From Paludibaculum sp. (GTDB taxonomy: Bacteria; Acidobacteriota; Terriglobia; Bryobacterales; Bryobacteraceae), in NCBI GenBank assembly GCA_029973955.1, contig JARKQJ010000152.1:1-64000 (forward strand): a DNA stretch of 64,000 nt. The letters run 5' to 3'. The notes under the pieces were generated by a model. The model was given only the letters and a program-made list of their open reading frames with translations, had not been told where the DNA came from and searched no databases. How positions within the stretch are numbered: the first letter of the stretch is position 1; every line of letters begins with the position of its first letter. A program made the position numbers and the translations under genes. Below, piece after piece: positions 1-8,428 of the stretch.

Positions 1-1878
1 CTAGAGCCGGGCGGCCTGGCGGGCGCGCGCTTGCCGGCCGAGGGTGTCGGCGCGGTCGCCGGCATATTGCAGGTATAGGTCGTAGTAGCGTTGGGCTTCG
101 GTGCTCTTCTGCGCGGCGCGGGCCACCTCGGCGCGCACGTAGAAGAGATTCGGGTAAAGGAAGTAATCGTAGAGCACGCCCTGTGCCTTGGTGAGGATGG
201 GCCAGGCGGTAATGTACTGGGCAGCCTCGGCGGCGCGGCCGGCCGAGACCAGGCAGTAGGCGAGCATCTCACGCTGCGGGGCGTCGGCACCGCCGCGGGG
301 CGGTACCAGAGCCGCCTTCCACGCTTCGATGGCGGCCGGCCATTCCGAGCGAAGAGTCAGGGCGAACGCTTTGGCATCGGCCTGCAGGGCTGGATCGGGA
401 ATCGACTGCGCGGCGGAGGGGTCCAAAACGGCGACGGCGAAGACGGCAAAGTACGCCTGGCTGGGATTGCGGGCCAGGACTCTGGCCTGAGCCGCGGTGC
501 GCGCCGCCAGAGCGGCGTTGCCGGCGGAAGCCTGGCGTAGCGCGAGCATCGCCGCGGCGACTGGGGCCAGCGGGGAGTTTCGATCCGCGGCCACCGCGGC
601 GAGCCGCGCCTCGGAGTTCGCCGTGCGCCCGGTGATCGACTCCCAACGGGCACGGATCACCATGACCCACGGATCTCCGGCGGCCAGGCGGTCTTTCAGG
701 TACTGCTCCAGCAGACTGCCGGCTGCATCCCGGTCCCCGTTCAAAAGATGCGCGAGCGCCGCCTTCTCCATGGCATCGCCATCGTTGAAGGACTTGTCGC
801 GCTGGTAGGAGACACCGAAGGCCCGCGCCGCAGCCGCGAAGTCGCCGGCCATCAGAGAGATTTCGCCTTGCGAGTCGGGCGGATTGGCAGAATTCGGGTC
901 CAGGGTGGCATAGCGCTGGACGGCCTTCTGCGCTTCGGCGAAGTTGCCGGCGTAAGCGAAGTCATAAGCCAGCAGGTTCCAGAGTTCAGCGCGGGTAGGC
1001 TGGAGCGCAATCGACCGGCGATGGACTTCGATGGCACGGCTGAACTGGCGCATGGCGGTGAGAGCGAGACCCCAGTCCGACTGGGCGGAAGCGTCGGAGG
1101 GGAGCGCGGCGGCCAGGCGCTCCAAAGCGGAGATGCGGCGGCCGGTGTTGCCGGTCAGCTCCGATTCGAGCAGATCCAGACGCGCAAGGCTGATGGGATC
1201 GAGCGACTGCGCGCTGGCAGTGCGTCTGGCCAGCACGGCACGGGCCGGCTCAGGGCCGGCGAATTTGAGAGACGCTTCGACATAAGACAGCCAGCACCAG
1301 CCGCAGGCGGGATCGGCGGCCACGGCAGCCTCCAACTGCCGCAGGGCGGCGGCAGGGTCAAGCAGCGCGGCCGCCATGGCGCGGGCCGCGGCGGCGTTGT
1401 GGATGGTGGTGGGCCGGGCTGGCACGGGCGCGCCGAGCGAGGAGGCGACAGAGGCGGCAGTAGCGTTGAGCAGCGCGGAAGGATCGTCGCCATCAATGCG
1501 CACGACGCCATGATGAGTCTCCTTCTGGGTCTGGGATGCGTGCAGCGAGTAGTGGAGTTCGACCCCGCCGCGGTGCCGGGTGAGATACGACTCGAAGTGA
1601 TGCGTGGCGCCGGCGGCGGTGGCCGCGGCATCGTCACTCGCGGCGAAGACCAGCAGCGTCGGCGAGCCCTCCAGTTGGCGGGAGAGCGAATACGACAGAA
1701 GGGGCGAGGCCCAGTCCAGGGAGCTGTCGCCGGTCTGGTTATCCGACGGCAGAATGGCGATGCGCAGGACGGCCGGCGTTTCCGGCGCAGAGCGCTTCCG
1801 CCACCACGAATAGGCTCCCGCGGAGAGCAGGAGGAGGGAAAGGACGGCGGCCAGGGCGCGCCAGGATCTAGAGAACAC
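1..1878 (-). CDS. Membrane-anchored TPR protein with TolB-N/FlgO-like domain
   Basis: The 625-residue product has one N-terminal membrane segment (about residues 8-26) followed by a domain beginning with RIAILPSDNQTGD. That resembles the TolB amino-terminal/FlgO-like fold often found in acidobacterial TPR proteins and protein kinases. Several TPR-type helical repeats follow from about residue 160 to the end, ending in an alanine-rich C-terminus. The start overlaps the end of the preceding TPR gene by 11 nt, so the two are probably translationally coupled. TPRs suggest a protein-protein scaffold outside the cytoplasmic membrane; no catalytic motif is visible. The stop codon sits at the window edge, so the gene is complete. 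Confidence 0.75.
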   Translation of the reverse strand: MFSRSWRALAAVLSLLLLSAGAYSWWRKRSAPETPAVLRIAILPSDNQTGDSSLDWASPLLSYSLSRQLEGSPTLLVFAASDDAAATAAGATHHFESYLTRHRGGVELHYSLHASQTQKETHHGVVRIDGDDPSALLNATAASVASSLGAPVPARPTTIHNAAAARAMAAALLDPAAALRQLEAAVAADPACGWCWLSYVEASLKFAGPEPARAVLARRTASAQSLDPISLARLDLLESELTGNTGRRISALERLAAALPSDASAQSDWGLALTAMRQFSRAIEVHRRSIALQPTRAELWNLLAYDFAYAGNFAEAQKAVQRYATLDPNSANPPDSQGEISLMAGDFAAAARAFGVSYQRDKSFNDGDAMEKAALAHLLNGDRDAAGSLLEQYLKDRLAAGDPWVMVIRARWESITGRTANSEARLAAVAADRNSPLAPVAAAMLALRQASAGNAALAARTAAQARVLARNPSQAYFAVFAVAVLDPSAAQSIPDPALQADAKAFALTLRSEWPAAIEAWKAALVPPRGGADAPQREMLAYCLVSAGRAAEAAQYITAWPILTKAQGVLYDYFLYPNLFYVRAEVARAAQKSTEAQRYYDLYLQYAGDRADTLGRQARARQAARL

Positions 1879-2644
1879 GCGGCTCCAGTTTCATGAGTGC
1901 CTCAAACTCGGGCAGTTTGCGGAGAGGCTCGAATTCGGCATCCTCCATGTACTTCTTGCGCTCCTTGAAACCCTCTTCGAGCGACTTGCGGATGTACTGG
2001 AGAGCGAGTTCGGTGCGGCCCGCCTTGGCGTAGGTCTTGGCCAGGTAGTAGTGGAACTTGGCGCGCTCCTCGACGGTGCGCTCCTGCAACAGGACGCCCT
2101 GTGTGCTGCGGTGCTCGAAGACCTCGGGATCGAGTTGGAGCGCGAGTTCGTACTCCTGAGTGGCGCGCTTGTAGTCCTTGCGGGCGAAGTAGGCGGTGCC
2201 CAGATTGGAATGGATGGAGGCGGAGTTCGGACTGAACTTCAGGGCTTTTTTGTAATACGAGATGGACCGGCGGTAGCTCTTCTGGGCGTAGTGGATGGTG
2301 CCCAGATTATTGATGGCCTCAGCGTAGGCTTTGTTCAGCTTGAGAGATTTCTCGTAGTATTTGCGCGCGGTTTCGAGGTCCGTGGCCTGGTGGTAAGCGA
2401 TGCCCACCTTGTTGTAGACGACGGCGGTCGGCGGCTTGACGCTGAGGTACATCTCAATGGCTTCGCGGTACATTTTGCGGGCCATGTAGATATCGCCGCG
2501 ATCTTCAGGGGAAAGCGGCGCGGCGGCAGGCTGGGGCACTACCGGCCTGGGGTCGCGCACACCGGCGCGAGTTTCCTGAGCCTGGGTCGAAGCGAAGGCG
2601 GGAAGCAGGATGAAGACGGCAGCAAGGAGAGAACGAGTCCGCAT
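1868..2644 (-). CDS. Secreted TPR-repeat protein
   Basis: The 258-residue protein starts with a typical signal peptide (MRTRSLLAAVFILLPAFAST, cleavage near AQA) and then carries about four consecutive TPR units (about residues 50-185), recognisable by repeated A-x2-NLGT-x2-Y spacing such as EAINNLGTIHY and SIHSNLGTAYF. A further TPR-like pair lies near the C-terminus. It probably acts as a periplasmic interaction scaffold. It lies 21 nt downstream of the penicillin-binding protein gene on the same strand and overlaps the following TPR gene, so all three may form one transcript. A link to cell-wall synthesis is suggested only by position. Confidence 0.8.
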   Translation of the reverse strand: MRTRSLLAAVFILLPAFASTQAQETRAGVRDPRPVVPQPAAAPLSPEDRGDIYMARKMYREAIEMYLSVKPPTAVVYNKVGIAYHQATDLETARKYYEKSLKLNKAYAEAINNLGTIHYAQKSYRRSISYYKKALKFSPNSASIHSNLGTAYFARKDYKRATQEYELALQLDPEVFEHRSTQGVLLQERTVEERAKFHYYLAKTYAKAGRTELALQYIRKSLEEGFKERKKYMEDAEFEPLRKLPEFEALMKLEPRVL

Positions 2645-2665
2645 ACAACCCTCCCGGGAACGGGT

Positions 2666-5143
2666 CTACCTAAATATAGAACGAATCGTGCCCCAAAAGC
2701 TCTTCTTTTCCTCGGGTTTGGGGGGAGTTTGCGGTTGTTGCTGAGCAGTTGGGGGCGAGGCTGGCCGGGCCCGGCCCTGGGGGGGGCGCGAGACGGCGGA
2801 GGAGGGGCGGACAGGCTCAGGGGATTCGGCTTCCCAACCGGCGATCTGGGTGCGGCCGGCGCCGCCGTGGAGGCGGCAGAGTTCCACCGGTTGAGTTCCG
2901 GCGATGAAGACTTCAGGGCGCGCGCCGGGGCAGGTGGAGGTGGCGAGCATCCCGGTGGCGGGGTCGATATCGACGATAGCGACGCCGTCGGGCGGGGCGA
3001 AGTCCTGGACGCCGCGGTATTCGCGGTAGGTGTGGGCGCGCTTCATGAACTCAGTCCAGATGGGGAGGGCGGCGCGGGCGCCCTCGAGCGGGAGTTCCTG
3101 ATTATCGTCGAAGCCGACCCAGACGATGGTGAGGAGCTTGGTGGTGAAGCCGGCGAACCAGGCATCGTGGGAGGTGCCTGTCTTGCCGGCGGCGGGGAGG
3201 CCGAAGCCGCGGGAGCGGGCGCCGGCGCCGGTGCCGCTGCGCATCACTTCCTGCATCAGGTTGACCACCATGTAGGAGATGCGCGGATCGAGCACTTCCT
3301 TGGAGGCCGGCTTGTAGGCGTGGATGAGCCCGCCGGAGTTGGAGCGGATTTCACGGATGATGTTCTGGCGAACCCAGGTGCCGTGGTTGGAGAAGATCGT
3401 ATAGGCTGCGGCGATGTCGATGGGGGTGACCTCATAGGAGCCGAGGGCGAGAGCCGGAGTCGCCTTGACGCCGGCGAGGCCGGCTTCCTTGGCGAGGTTC
3501 GCCACTTTGCCATAACCCACCATTTCAGCGAACTTTACGGTGGGAATGTTCATGGACTTCGAGAGGGCCTGGCGGAGGTTGACGGTGCCGTGAAACTCCT
3601 GCTTGAAGTTGTTGGGCGCGTACTCCTTGTCGTCGAAGTAGAAGGTGGTGGCTTCGTCGACGACCTGGGTGACGGGAGTGATCACGGGATCGCCGCCTTC
3701 GATGGCGCTGCTGAGGGCGGTGGCGTAGACGAAGGGTTTGAAGATGGAGCCCGGCTGGCGGCGGGCGAGCACGCGATTCAACTGGCTAGCGCCATAGCTG
3801 CGGCCGCCGATCAGGGCCTTGACCTCGGCGGTGTGGGGATCGATACAGACGAGGGCGACCTGGGGTTGGGGGTACTTCCTGCGCATCTTGCCGATGAGGC
3901 CATCGACTTCCTTGAGGCCGATGCCGACGGCTTCGAGGGCGTCGCGCTGAAGCTTCATGTCGAGGGTGGTGTAGATGCGGTAGGAGTTGGCCTGGAAGTC
4001 GATATCGCCGAAGTTCTCCTGGAGGTCGTCGTGGACGAGGTCAACGAAGTAGGGGGCGTCGGAGGACTCTTCCCCGCCCTGGGCGAGGTTGATGGGCGTT
4101 TTGACGGCTTCGATGTACTGGAGGTCCGAGATGTAGCCGTTCTCCTTCATGAGGGAGAGGGTGATATTGCGGCGGGCGAGGGCGCGCTCGGGGTGGCGGT
4201 AGGGGTTGAGGTAGTTGGGCCGCTGGATGAGCGAGGCGAGGAGAGCGGCCTCTTCGACGCGGAGGTCGCGGATGTCGCGGCCGAAGTAAACCTGGGCGGC
4301 TTCGCCGAAGCCGTGGATGGCGAAGCTCTTGCGCTGGCCGAGATCGACCTGGTTGGCGTAGAACTCGAAGATCTGCTCCTTGGTCAGCTTCTGCTCGATT
4401 TGGAGGGTGATCATGGCCTCGGCGGCCTTGCGCTGCCAGGTTTTGTCCTGGGAGAGCCAGAGCAGGCGGGCGAGCTGCATGGAGATGGTGGATGCGCCGT
4501 AGCGGCGATTCTGAGTGACGTCCACCCAGATGGTGCGGATGAGGCGGAGGGGATCGAAGCCGGCGTGCTCGAAGAAGCGTTTGTCCTCGATGGAGATGAC
4601 GGCATGGACAAGGACTTTGGGGATGTCGCCGAAGCGGACGAGACGGCGCTTTTCGCGGTTGCGGTCGAACAGGTTGGTGATGTGCTCGGGCTCGAGGAAG
4701 AGCGTCTGGCGTTCGGTGTTGTCCTGGCTGGAGACGATGCGGGCGACGCTGTTATTGCGGAGGAAGATGACGCCGGATTCGGTATTGGGATAGGCGTCGA
4801 CGCCGGGGAAGATTTCGACGCCGTCGGCGCGGCGGTTGTACCAGCCGATGCGGTTGCTGCGGGACTCGTTGTAGCCGCGTCTGCGGAGGTCGGAGATGAG
4901 TTCGTCGGCGGTGAGCTGATCGCCGAGGCTGACGGGCTCAGGCGCGGCGAAGATCTGAGCGGTTTCGGTGAAGGGGCCGGTGCGGAGCTTTTCGTCGATG
5001 ATGCGGGAGTATTTCACCCAGAAGAAGCCGGCCACGGAGACACCGGCGATGAGGCAGAGGGCGAGGAAGCCGAAAAAGATCTTGCCGACGGGGTGAAAGA
5101 AGAAGCGGACGAAGAGGGCCGAACGGGGGACTTGAATGCGCAC
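2666..5143 (-). CDS. Class A penicillin-binding protein (PBP1b-like)
   Basis: This 825-residue bifunctional enzyme would polymerise glycan strands from lipid II and cross-link peptides at the outer face of the inner membrane. It has one membrane anchor (about residues 18-42), a UB2H-like regulatory region (about 60-150), a GT51 transglycosylase domain with catalytic Glu186 in IEDKRFFEH, and a transpeptidase domain with Ser466-x-x-Lys469 (PGSIFKP), Ser530-x-Asn532 and Lys654-Thr-Gly. All catalytic residues are present. The UB2H-like region points to PBP1b rather than PBP1a. The C-terminal 70 residues are Pro/Gln-rich and probably unstructured. It leads a minus-strand run with the two TPR genes. 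Confidence 0.93.
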   Translation of the reverse strand: MRIQVPRSALFVRFFFHPVGKIFFGFLALCLIAGVSVAGFFWVKYSRIIDEKLRTGPFTETAQIFAAPEPVSLGDQLTADELISDLRRRGYNESRSNRIGWYNRRADGVEIFPGVDAYPNTESGVIFLRNNSVARIVSSQDNTERQTLFLEPEHITNLFDRNREKRRLVRFGDIPKVLVHAVISIEDKRFFEHAGFDPLRLIRTIWVDVTQNRRYGASTISMQLARLLWLSQDKTWQRKAAEAMITLQIEQKLTKEQIFEFYANQVDLGQRKSFAIHGFGEAAQVYFGRDIRDLRVEEAALLASLIQRPNYLNPYRHPERALARRNITLSLMKENGYISDLQYIEAVKTPINLAQGGEESSDAPYFVDLVHDDLQENFGDIDFQANSYRIYTTLDMKLQRDALEAVGIGLKEVDGLIGKMRRKYPQPQVALVCIDPHTAEVKALIGGRSYGASQLNRVLARRQPGSIFKPFVYATALSSAIEGGDPVITPVTQVVDEATTFYFDDKEYAPNNFKQEFHGTVNLRQALSKSMNIPTVKFAEMVGYGKVANLAKEAGLAGVKATPALALGSYEVTPIDIAAAYTIFSNHGTWVRQNIIREIRSNSGGLIHAYKPASKEVLDPRISYMVVNLMQEVMRSGTGAGARSRGFGLPAAGKTGTSHDAWFAGFTTKLLTIVWVGFDDNQELPLEGARAALPIWTEFMKRAHTYREYRGVQDFAPPDGVAIVDIDPATGMLATSTCPGARPEVFIAGTQPVELCRLHGGAGRTQIAGWEAESPEPVRPSSAVSRPPQGRARPASPPTAQQQPQTPPKPEEKKSFWGTIRSIFR

Positions 5144-5187
5144 AGAGTGAGGTAGTCTCCAACCCTATTGTCGCATGGTGCGTGCGG

Positions 5188-5625
5188 CTAACGACGGCGG
5201 GAGAGCTCTTCGAGTTCCTGCCACATGTCGCCGTGCGCGTGCCATTCGGCGGGGGTTTGGCCGGAGGTGTGAGACTCCGGCACTTCGAAGGTTCCGTGCC
5301 CGTAAGGGCAGATGGAGGCGAGGCGCGGAGGGCTGAAGAGCGTGGCCCGGCTCCAATTGCCGGATTCAACGGGCATGAGGAGAATGCGGCCGCAGGTGCG
5401 GCAGCGGCGGCGCTGATCCCAGACGCAGAAGTACAGAAGACCGATAGCCAGCAGCCAGAAGATCAGAATGGCGGTGGTCCAGGGAAGATCGTTGGGAAAG
5501 CGCGGGAGTTTGGTGTAGAGGAAGATCTCCGGTTCCGGCAGGAGGATCTCCATGACCTGCCAAACGGTGGCAAGGAGGAAACCAGCGCCGGAGAGATTTG
5601 CCAGGAGGTAAGCCCAATATCGCAT
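5188..5625 (-). CDS. Small two-helix membrane protein with CxxC motif
   Basis: The 145-residue product begins MRYWAYLLANLSG. It has two predicted membrane helices (about residues 5-27 and 47-70), then a cytoplasmic tail containing RRCRTCGR and, later, CPYGHG, which together could make a small zinc ribbon. The ATG at 5625 was chosen because AGGGA precedes it and the hydrophobic helix begins there; upstream codons in the same frame are low-complexity. I do not recognise the family. It lies between the proline dehydrogenase and PBP genes on the same strand. Confidence 0.6.
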   Translation of the reverse strand: MRYWAYLLANLSGAGFLLATVWQVMEILLPEPEIFLYTKLPRFPNDLPWTTAILIFWLLAIGLLYFCVWDQRRRCRTCGRILLMPVESGNWSRATLFSPPRLASICPYGHGTFEVPESHTSGQTPAEWHAHGDMWQELEELSRRR

Positions 5626-5686
5626 CGGCAGTCCCTGACAAATTAGACGCCGGAGAGGATGCGGGCGGTTCCGAAAGTTTACCTGG

Positions 5687-6613
5687 CTAGGCGCGGAGGA
5701 GGTTGCGGGTGATGAAGAAGACGTTGGCGGGGCGTTCGGCGAGGCGGCGCATGAAGTAGGGGTACCAGGCGTCGCCGTAGGGGACATAGAGGCGAAGGCG
5801 GTAGCCCTGGGCGACGAGATCGCGCTGGAGGTCGCGGCGGACGCCGTAGAGCATCTGGAACTCGAAGCCGGAGGTGGAGCGGCCGGTGTGGGCGACGTGA
5901 TCGCGGACGGCCTGAATCATGCGGGGATCGTGGGTGGCGAAGGCTGGGTAAGCGCCATCTTCCACGAGGAGGCGGGCGAGGCGGATGTAGGTCTCGTCGA
6001 CCTTGGACTTTTCGGGGAAGGCGACGGAGGGCGGCTCTTTGTAGGCGCCTTTGCAGAGGCGGATGGGGATGCCGAGGGAGTTCATGCGGCGGGCATCGTC
6101 GAGAGTGCGGTGGAGGTAGGCCTGGAGGACGGAACGGACGCAGCCGTATTCGCGGTGGAGCTGTTCGACGATGGCGAGGGTGCGATCGACGTACTCGCTC
6201 GATTCCATGTCGATTTCGACGCGGCTGCCAATTTCGCGGGCGCGGGCGGCGAGAGCGGCGACGTTTTCGAGGCAGAGACGGTCGCTGAGGTCGAGGCCGA
6301 ATTGAGAGAGCTTGATGGAGATGGTGGAGGGCAGGGCGGAGGAAGCGATGGCGTCGAGGGTGCGCTCCATAAAGCCGCGGGAGGCAGCGGCCTCCTCGAT
6401 GGTGGTGACGTTTTCGCCGAGGTGGTCGAGGGTGGCGAGGATCTTCTCAGCGTGCAGATGGCGGGCGACGCGAAGGACATCGTCGAGGGTTTCGCCGGCG
6501 ACGAAGCGCGAGGTGAGCCGGGCGGCGTGGTGGGAGGTCTCAAACCAGCGGCGGAGGCCCTTGTGGCGGGAGAGGAAGAGGAAAGACTGTCGCAGCATAC
6601 GGAGCTGATCCAC
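5687..6613 (-). CDS. Proline dehydrogenase (monofunctional)
   Basis: This FAD-dependent TIM-barrel enzyme would oxidise proline to pyrroline-5-carboxylate and pass electrons to the quinone pool. The 308-residue length matches stand-alone bacterial proline dehydrogenases rather than the PutA fusion. Recognisable signatures are SIKLSQFGLDLS, the RLCKGAYKEP segment and the C-terminal LRLYVPYGDAWYPYFMRRL helix that carries the substrate-binding Tyr/Arg residues. No pyrroline-5-carboxylate dehydrogenase gene is adjacent. Its start is divergent from the phage-type cassette, with 176 nt between the two. Confidence 0.92.
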   Translation of the reverse strand: MDQLRMLRQSFLFLSRHKGLRRWFETSHHAARLTSRFVAGETLDDVLRVARHLHAEKILATLDHLGENVTTIEEAAASRGFMERTLDAIASSALPSTISIKLSQFGLDLSDRLCLENVAALAARAREIGSRVEIDMESSEYVDRTLAIVEQLHREYGCVRSVLQAYLHRTLDDARRMNSLGIPIRLCKGAYKEPPSVAFPEKSKVDETYIRLARLLVEDGAYPAFATHDPRMIQAVRDHVAHTGRSTSGFEFQMLYGVRRDLQRDLVAQGYRLRLYVPYGDAWYPYFMRRLAERPANVFFITRNLLRA

Positions 6614-6718
6614 TTCTAAAGTACACGACGTTGGGGTGGTGCTCAGAGAGGCGGCAGTAAGAAAACGGGGGTGACGGCTCTGGAATAAAAAGTATTTCTT
6701 TTGTTTTGTGAGTGTTGG

Positions 6719-6740
6719 AGCGTTTTCATTGAAAAACGCT
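6719..6740. promoter_or_regulatory. Inverted repeat in the AT-rich leader of the phage-type cassette
   Basis: AGCGTTTT and AAAACGCT form a perfect 8-bp inverted repeat around a 6-nt centre. It sits in an unusually AT-rich patch (about 6680-6760) in an otherwise GC-rich window, 50 nt before the first cassette gene. It could be an operator, or an RNA hairpin in the leader. No U-run follows, so it is not an obvious terminator. I could not identify a convincing -35/-10 pair. Confidence 0.45.
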
Positions 6741-6789
6741 TGGTGGGCCTCTTTAGTCTTTTGTGCGGCGGGGGAAGTTGCGGACAGAA

Positions 6790-7122
6790 ATGGCTACTAA
6801 GAAGACAACGACGAAGAAAGCGGCGCGAAAGACGGCGAAGAAGGTCGCCGGCAAAGAGAGCGCGCCGAAAATGGCGGCCCAGCCGGGGGCGGAGGAGCAA
6901 CCGGCGAAGAAGCCCGTAGCGCGCCAGTTCAGCGAGCGGAAGATGCGGGCGATGTTGAACATGCTGTTGAACCAGTACGCGGACCAGGTGAAGGACGGGG
7001 GCGTGAAGCTGACGGCCAGCGAAGGGTTCCGGCTGATGCAGTTGCAGGAAACGATGGGGCTGATCAAACCGACGGGAGTGAAAGTCGAGTGGGTGGAGCC
7101 CAAAGAAGAAAGCAAGGAGTAG
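6790..7122 (+). CDS. Lys/Ala-rich small protein, candidate small terminase subunit
   Basis: The 110-residue protein begins MATKKTTTKKAARKTAKKVA, a histone-H1-like basic tail of about 40 residues, followed by a helical segment (about residues 45-100) that I do not recognise. It sits 4 nt upstream of the large terminase gene, the usual place of the small terminase subunit that selects DNA for packaging. ATG 6790 is preferred over an in-frame GTG at 6763 because GGGGGAAG lies about 12 nt before it and the basic tail starts cleanly there. A DNA-binding role is inferred from charge and position only; a nucleoid-type protein is the alternative. Confidence 0.55.
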   Translation: MATKKTTTKKAARKTAKKVAGKESAPKMAAQPGAEEQPAKKPVARQFSERKMRAMLNMLLNQYADQVKDGGVKLTASEGFRLMQLQETMGLIKPTGVKVEWVEPKEESKE

Positions 7123-7126
7123 AGCG

Positions 7127-8410
7127 ATGAAAGTTACCCGGAAAATCCCGTACCAGCCACTGCCTTCGCAGGCGAAGTTTCACGAGTCGAGCGCGAGGTT
7201 CAAGGGATTTTCCGGGCCGATCGGCTCCGGCAAGAGCGCGGCGATGTGCCAGGAGGCGATCAAGCTGGCGTACCTGAATGCGGGGCGGATGGGGCTGATT
7301 GGGGCGCCGACGTTTCCGATGCTGCGGGACGCGACGCAGGCGGCGATTTTGGAGGTGCTGGCGGCGAGCGAAATTCCGTACGACCTGAACAAGGCGGAGA
7401 ACATGCTGACGCTGACGGACACGCAGTCGAAGATCCTGTTCCGGTCGTTGGACGAGTACGAGCGGCTGAGAGGCACGAACCTGGCGTGGTTTGGTGTGGA
7501 TGAATTGACGTACGCCAGCGAAGAGGCGTGGACGCGGCTGGAAGGCCGGTTGCGGGATCCGAAGGCGTCGCGGTTGTGCGGTTTCGGCGTATGGACTCCG
7601 AAGGGGTACGACTGGGTCTACGAACGCTTCATCCAGAACCCGGTGGAAGGGTATGAGTGCATTCAGGCGCGGCCGTATGAGAACCGGCACCTGCTGGATA
7701 AAGTGCCGGACTTTTACTCGCGGCTGGAGAAGAGCTACGACTCGGCGTTTTTCGCGCAGGAGGTTTTGGGCGAGTATCTGAACCCGCGGCAGGGGCTGGT
7801 GTACCACGCGTTCGAGCGGAAGGTGAACGTGGGGGAGACGGCGCTGGACGAGACGAGGGAGCTGCTATGGTCGTTGGATTTCAACGTGAATCCGATGTCG
7901 AGCGTAGTGGCGCAGCGGGATGGGGAGTGCGTGAAGGTACTGGACGAGATCGTGCTGAACCGGGCGAGCACGCGGGACGCGTGTGAGGAGTTTGACCGGC
8001 GGTATCCGCGGCGGGAGCACGGGCTGGTGATCTATGCGGACGCCAGCGCGTCGCACATGCAGACGTCGGGGACGACGGACCGGGAGATTATCGAGCGGTT
8101 CTTCGCCGAACTGGGCGAGCGGCCGGCCTACCGGATTCCGAAGAAGAATCCGGCGGTGCGGGACCGGGTGGGGTTAGTGAACGCCAAGCTGCGGTCGGCC
8201 GGGGGCGGCGTGAGCCTGGTGGTGGACGCGCGGTGCAAGGAGTTGATTGCGGACTTCGAGCGGGTGCAGTGGGTGGAGAATTCGACGGAGATTGACAAGG
8301 ATCGGGATCCGAGGCGGACGCACCTGAGCGACGCGCTGGGCTACCTGCTCTGGCAGGAGTTTCAGAGGAGGCCGGAGATCGGCGAGAGAGACCAGAGGCT
8401 TTTTTGGTAA
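7127..8410 (+). CDS. terL: Phage terminase large subunit (ATPase-nuclease)
   Basis: The 427-residue motor protein would translocate DNA into the procapsid and cut it. The ATPase half has Walker A GPIGSGKS (residues 30-37), Walker B LAWFGVDE (119-126) and a TPKG coupling motif near 157-160. The RNase H-like nuclease half keeps three candidate metal-binding aspartates: Asp251 in LDFN, Asp305 in YADAS and Asp402 in HLSDALGY. The length is normal and there are no lesions, which argues against simple decay. It overlaps nothing and lies within a tightly spaced plus-strand operon. Confidence 0.93.
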   Translation: MKVTRKIPYQPLPSQAKFHESSARFKGFSGPIGSGKSAAMCQEAIKLAYLNAGRMGLIGAPTFPMLRDATQAAILEVLAASEIPYDLNKAENMLTLTDTQSKILFRSLDEYERLRGTNLAWFGVDELTYASEEAWTRLEGRLRDPKASRLCGFGVWTPKGYDWVYERFIQNPVEGYECIQARPYENRHLLDKVPDFYSRLEKSYDSAFFAQEVLGEYLNPRQGLVYHAFERKVNVGETALDETRELLWSLDFNVNPMSSVVAQRDGECVKVLDEIVLNRASTRDACEEFDRRYPRREHGLVIYADASASHMQTSGTTDREIIERFFAELGERPAYRIPKKNPAVRDRVGLVNAKLRSAGGGVSLVVDARCKELIADFERVQWVENSTEIDKDRDPRRTHLSDALGYLLWQEFQRRPEIGERDQRLFW

Positions 8411-8428
8411 GGGAGCGGAACGACAGTG

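Noticed and set aside
2051-5155. Long plus-strand open frame over the PBP and TPR genes
   Set aside because: Same GC-driven shadow; the minus-strand genes have full catalytic motifs.
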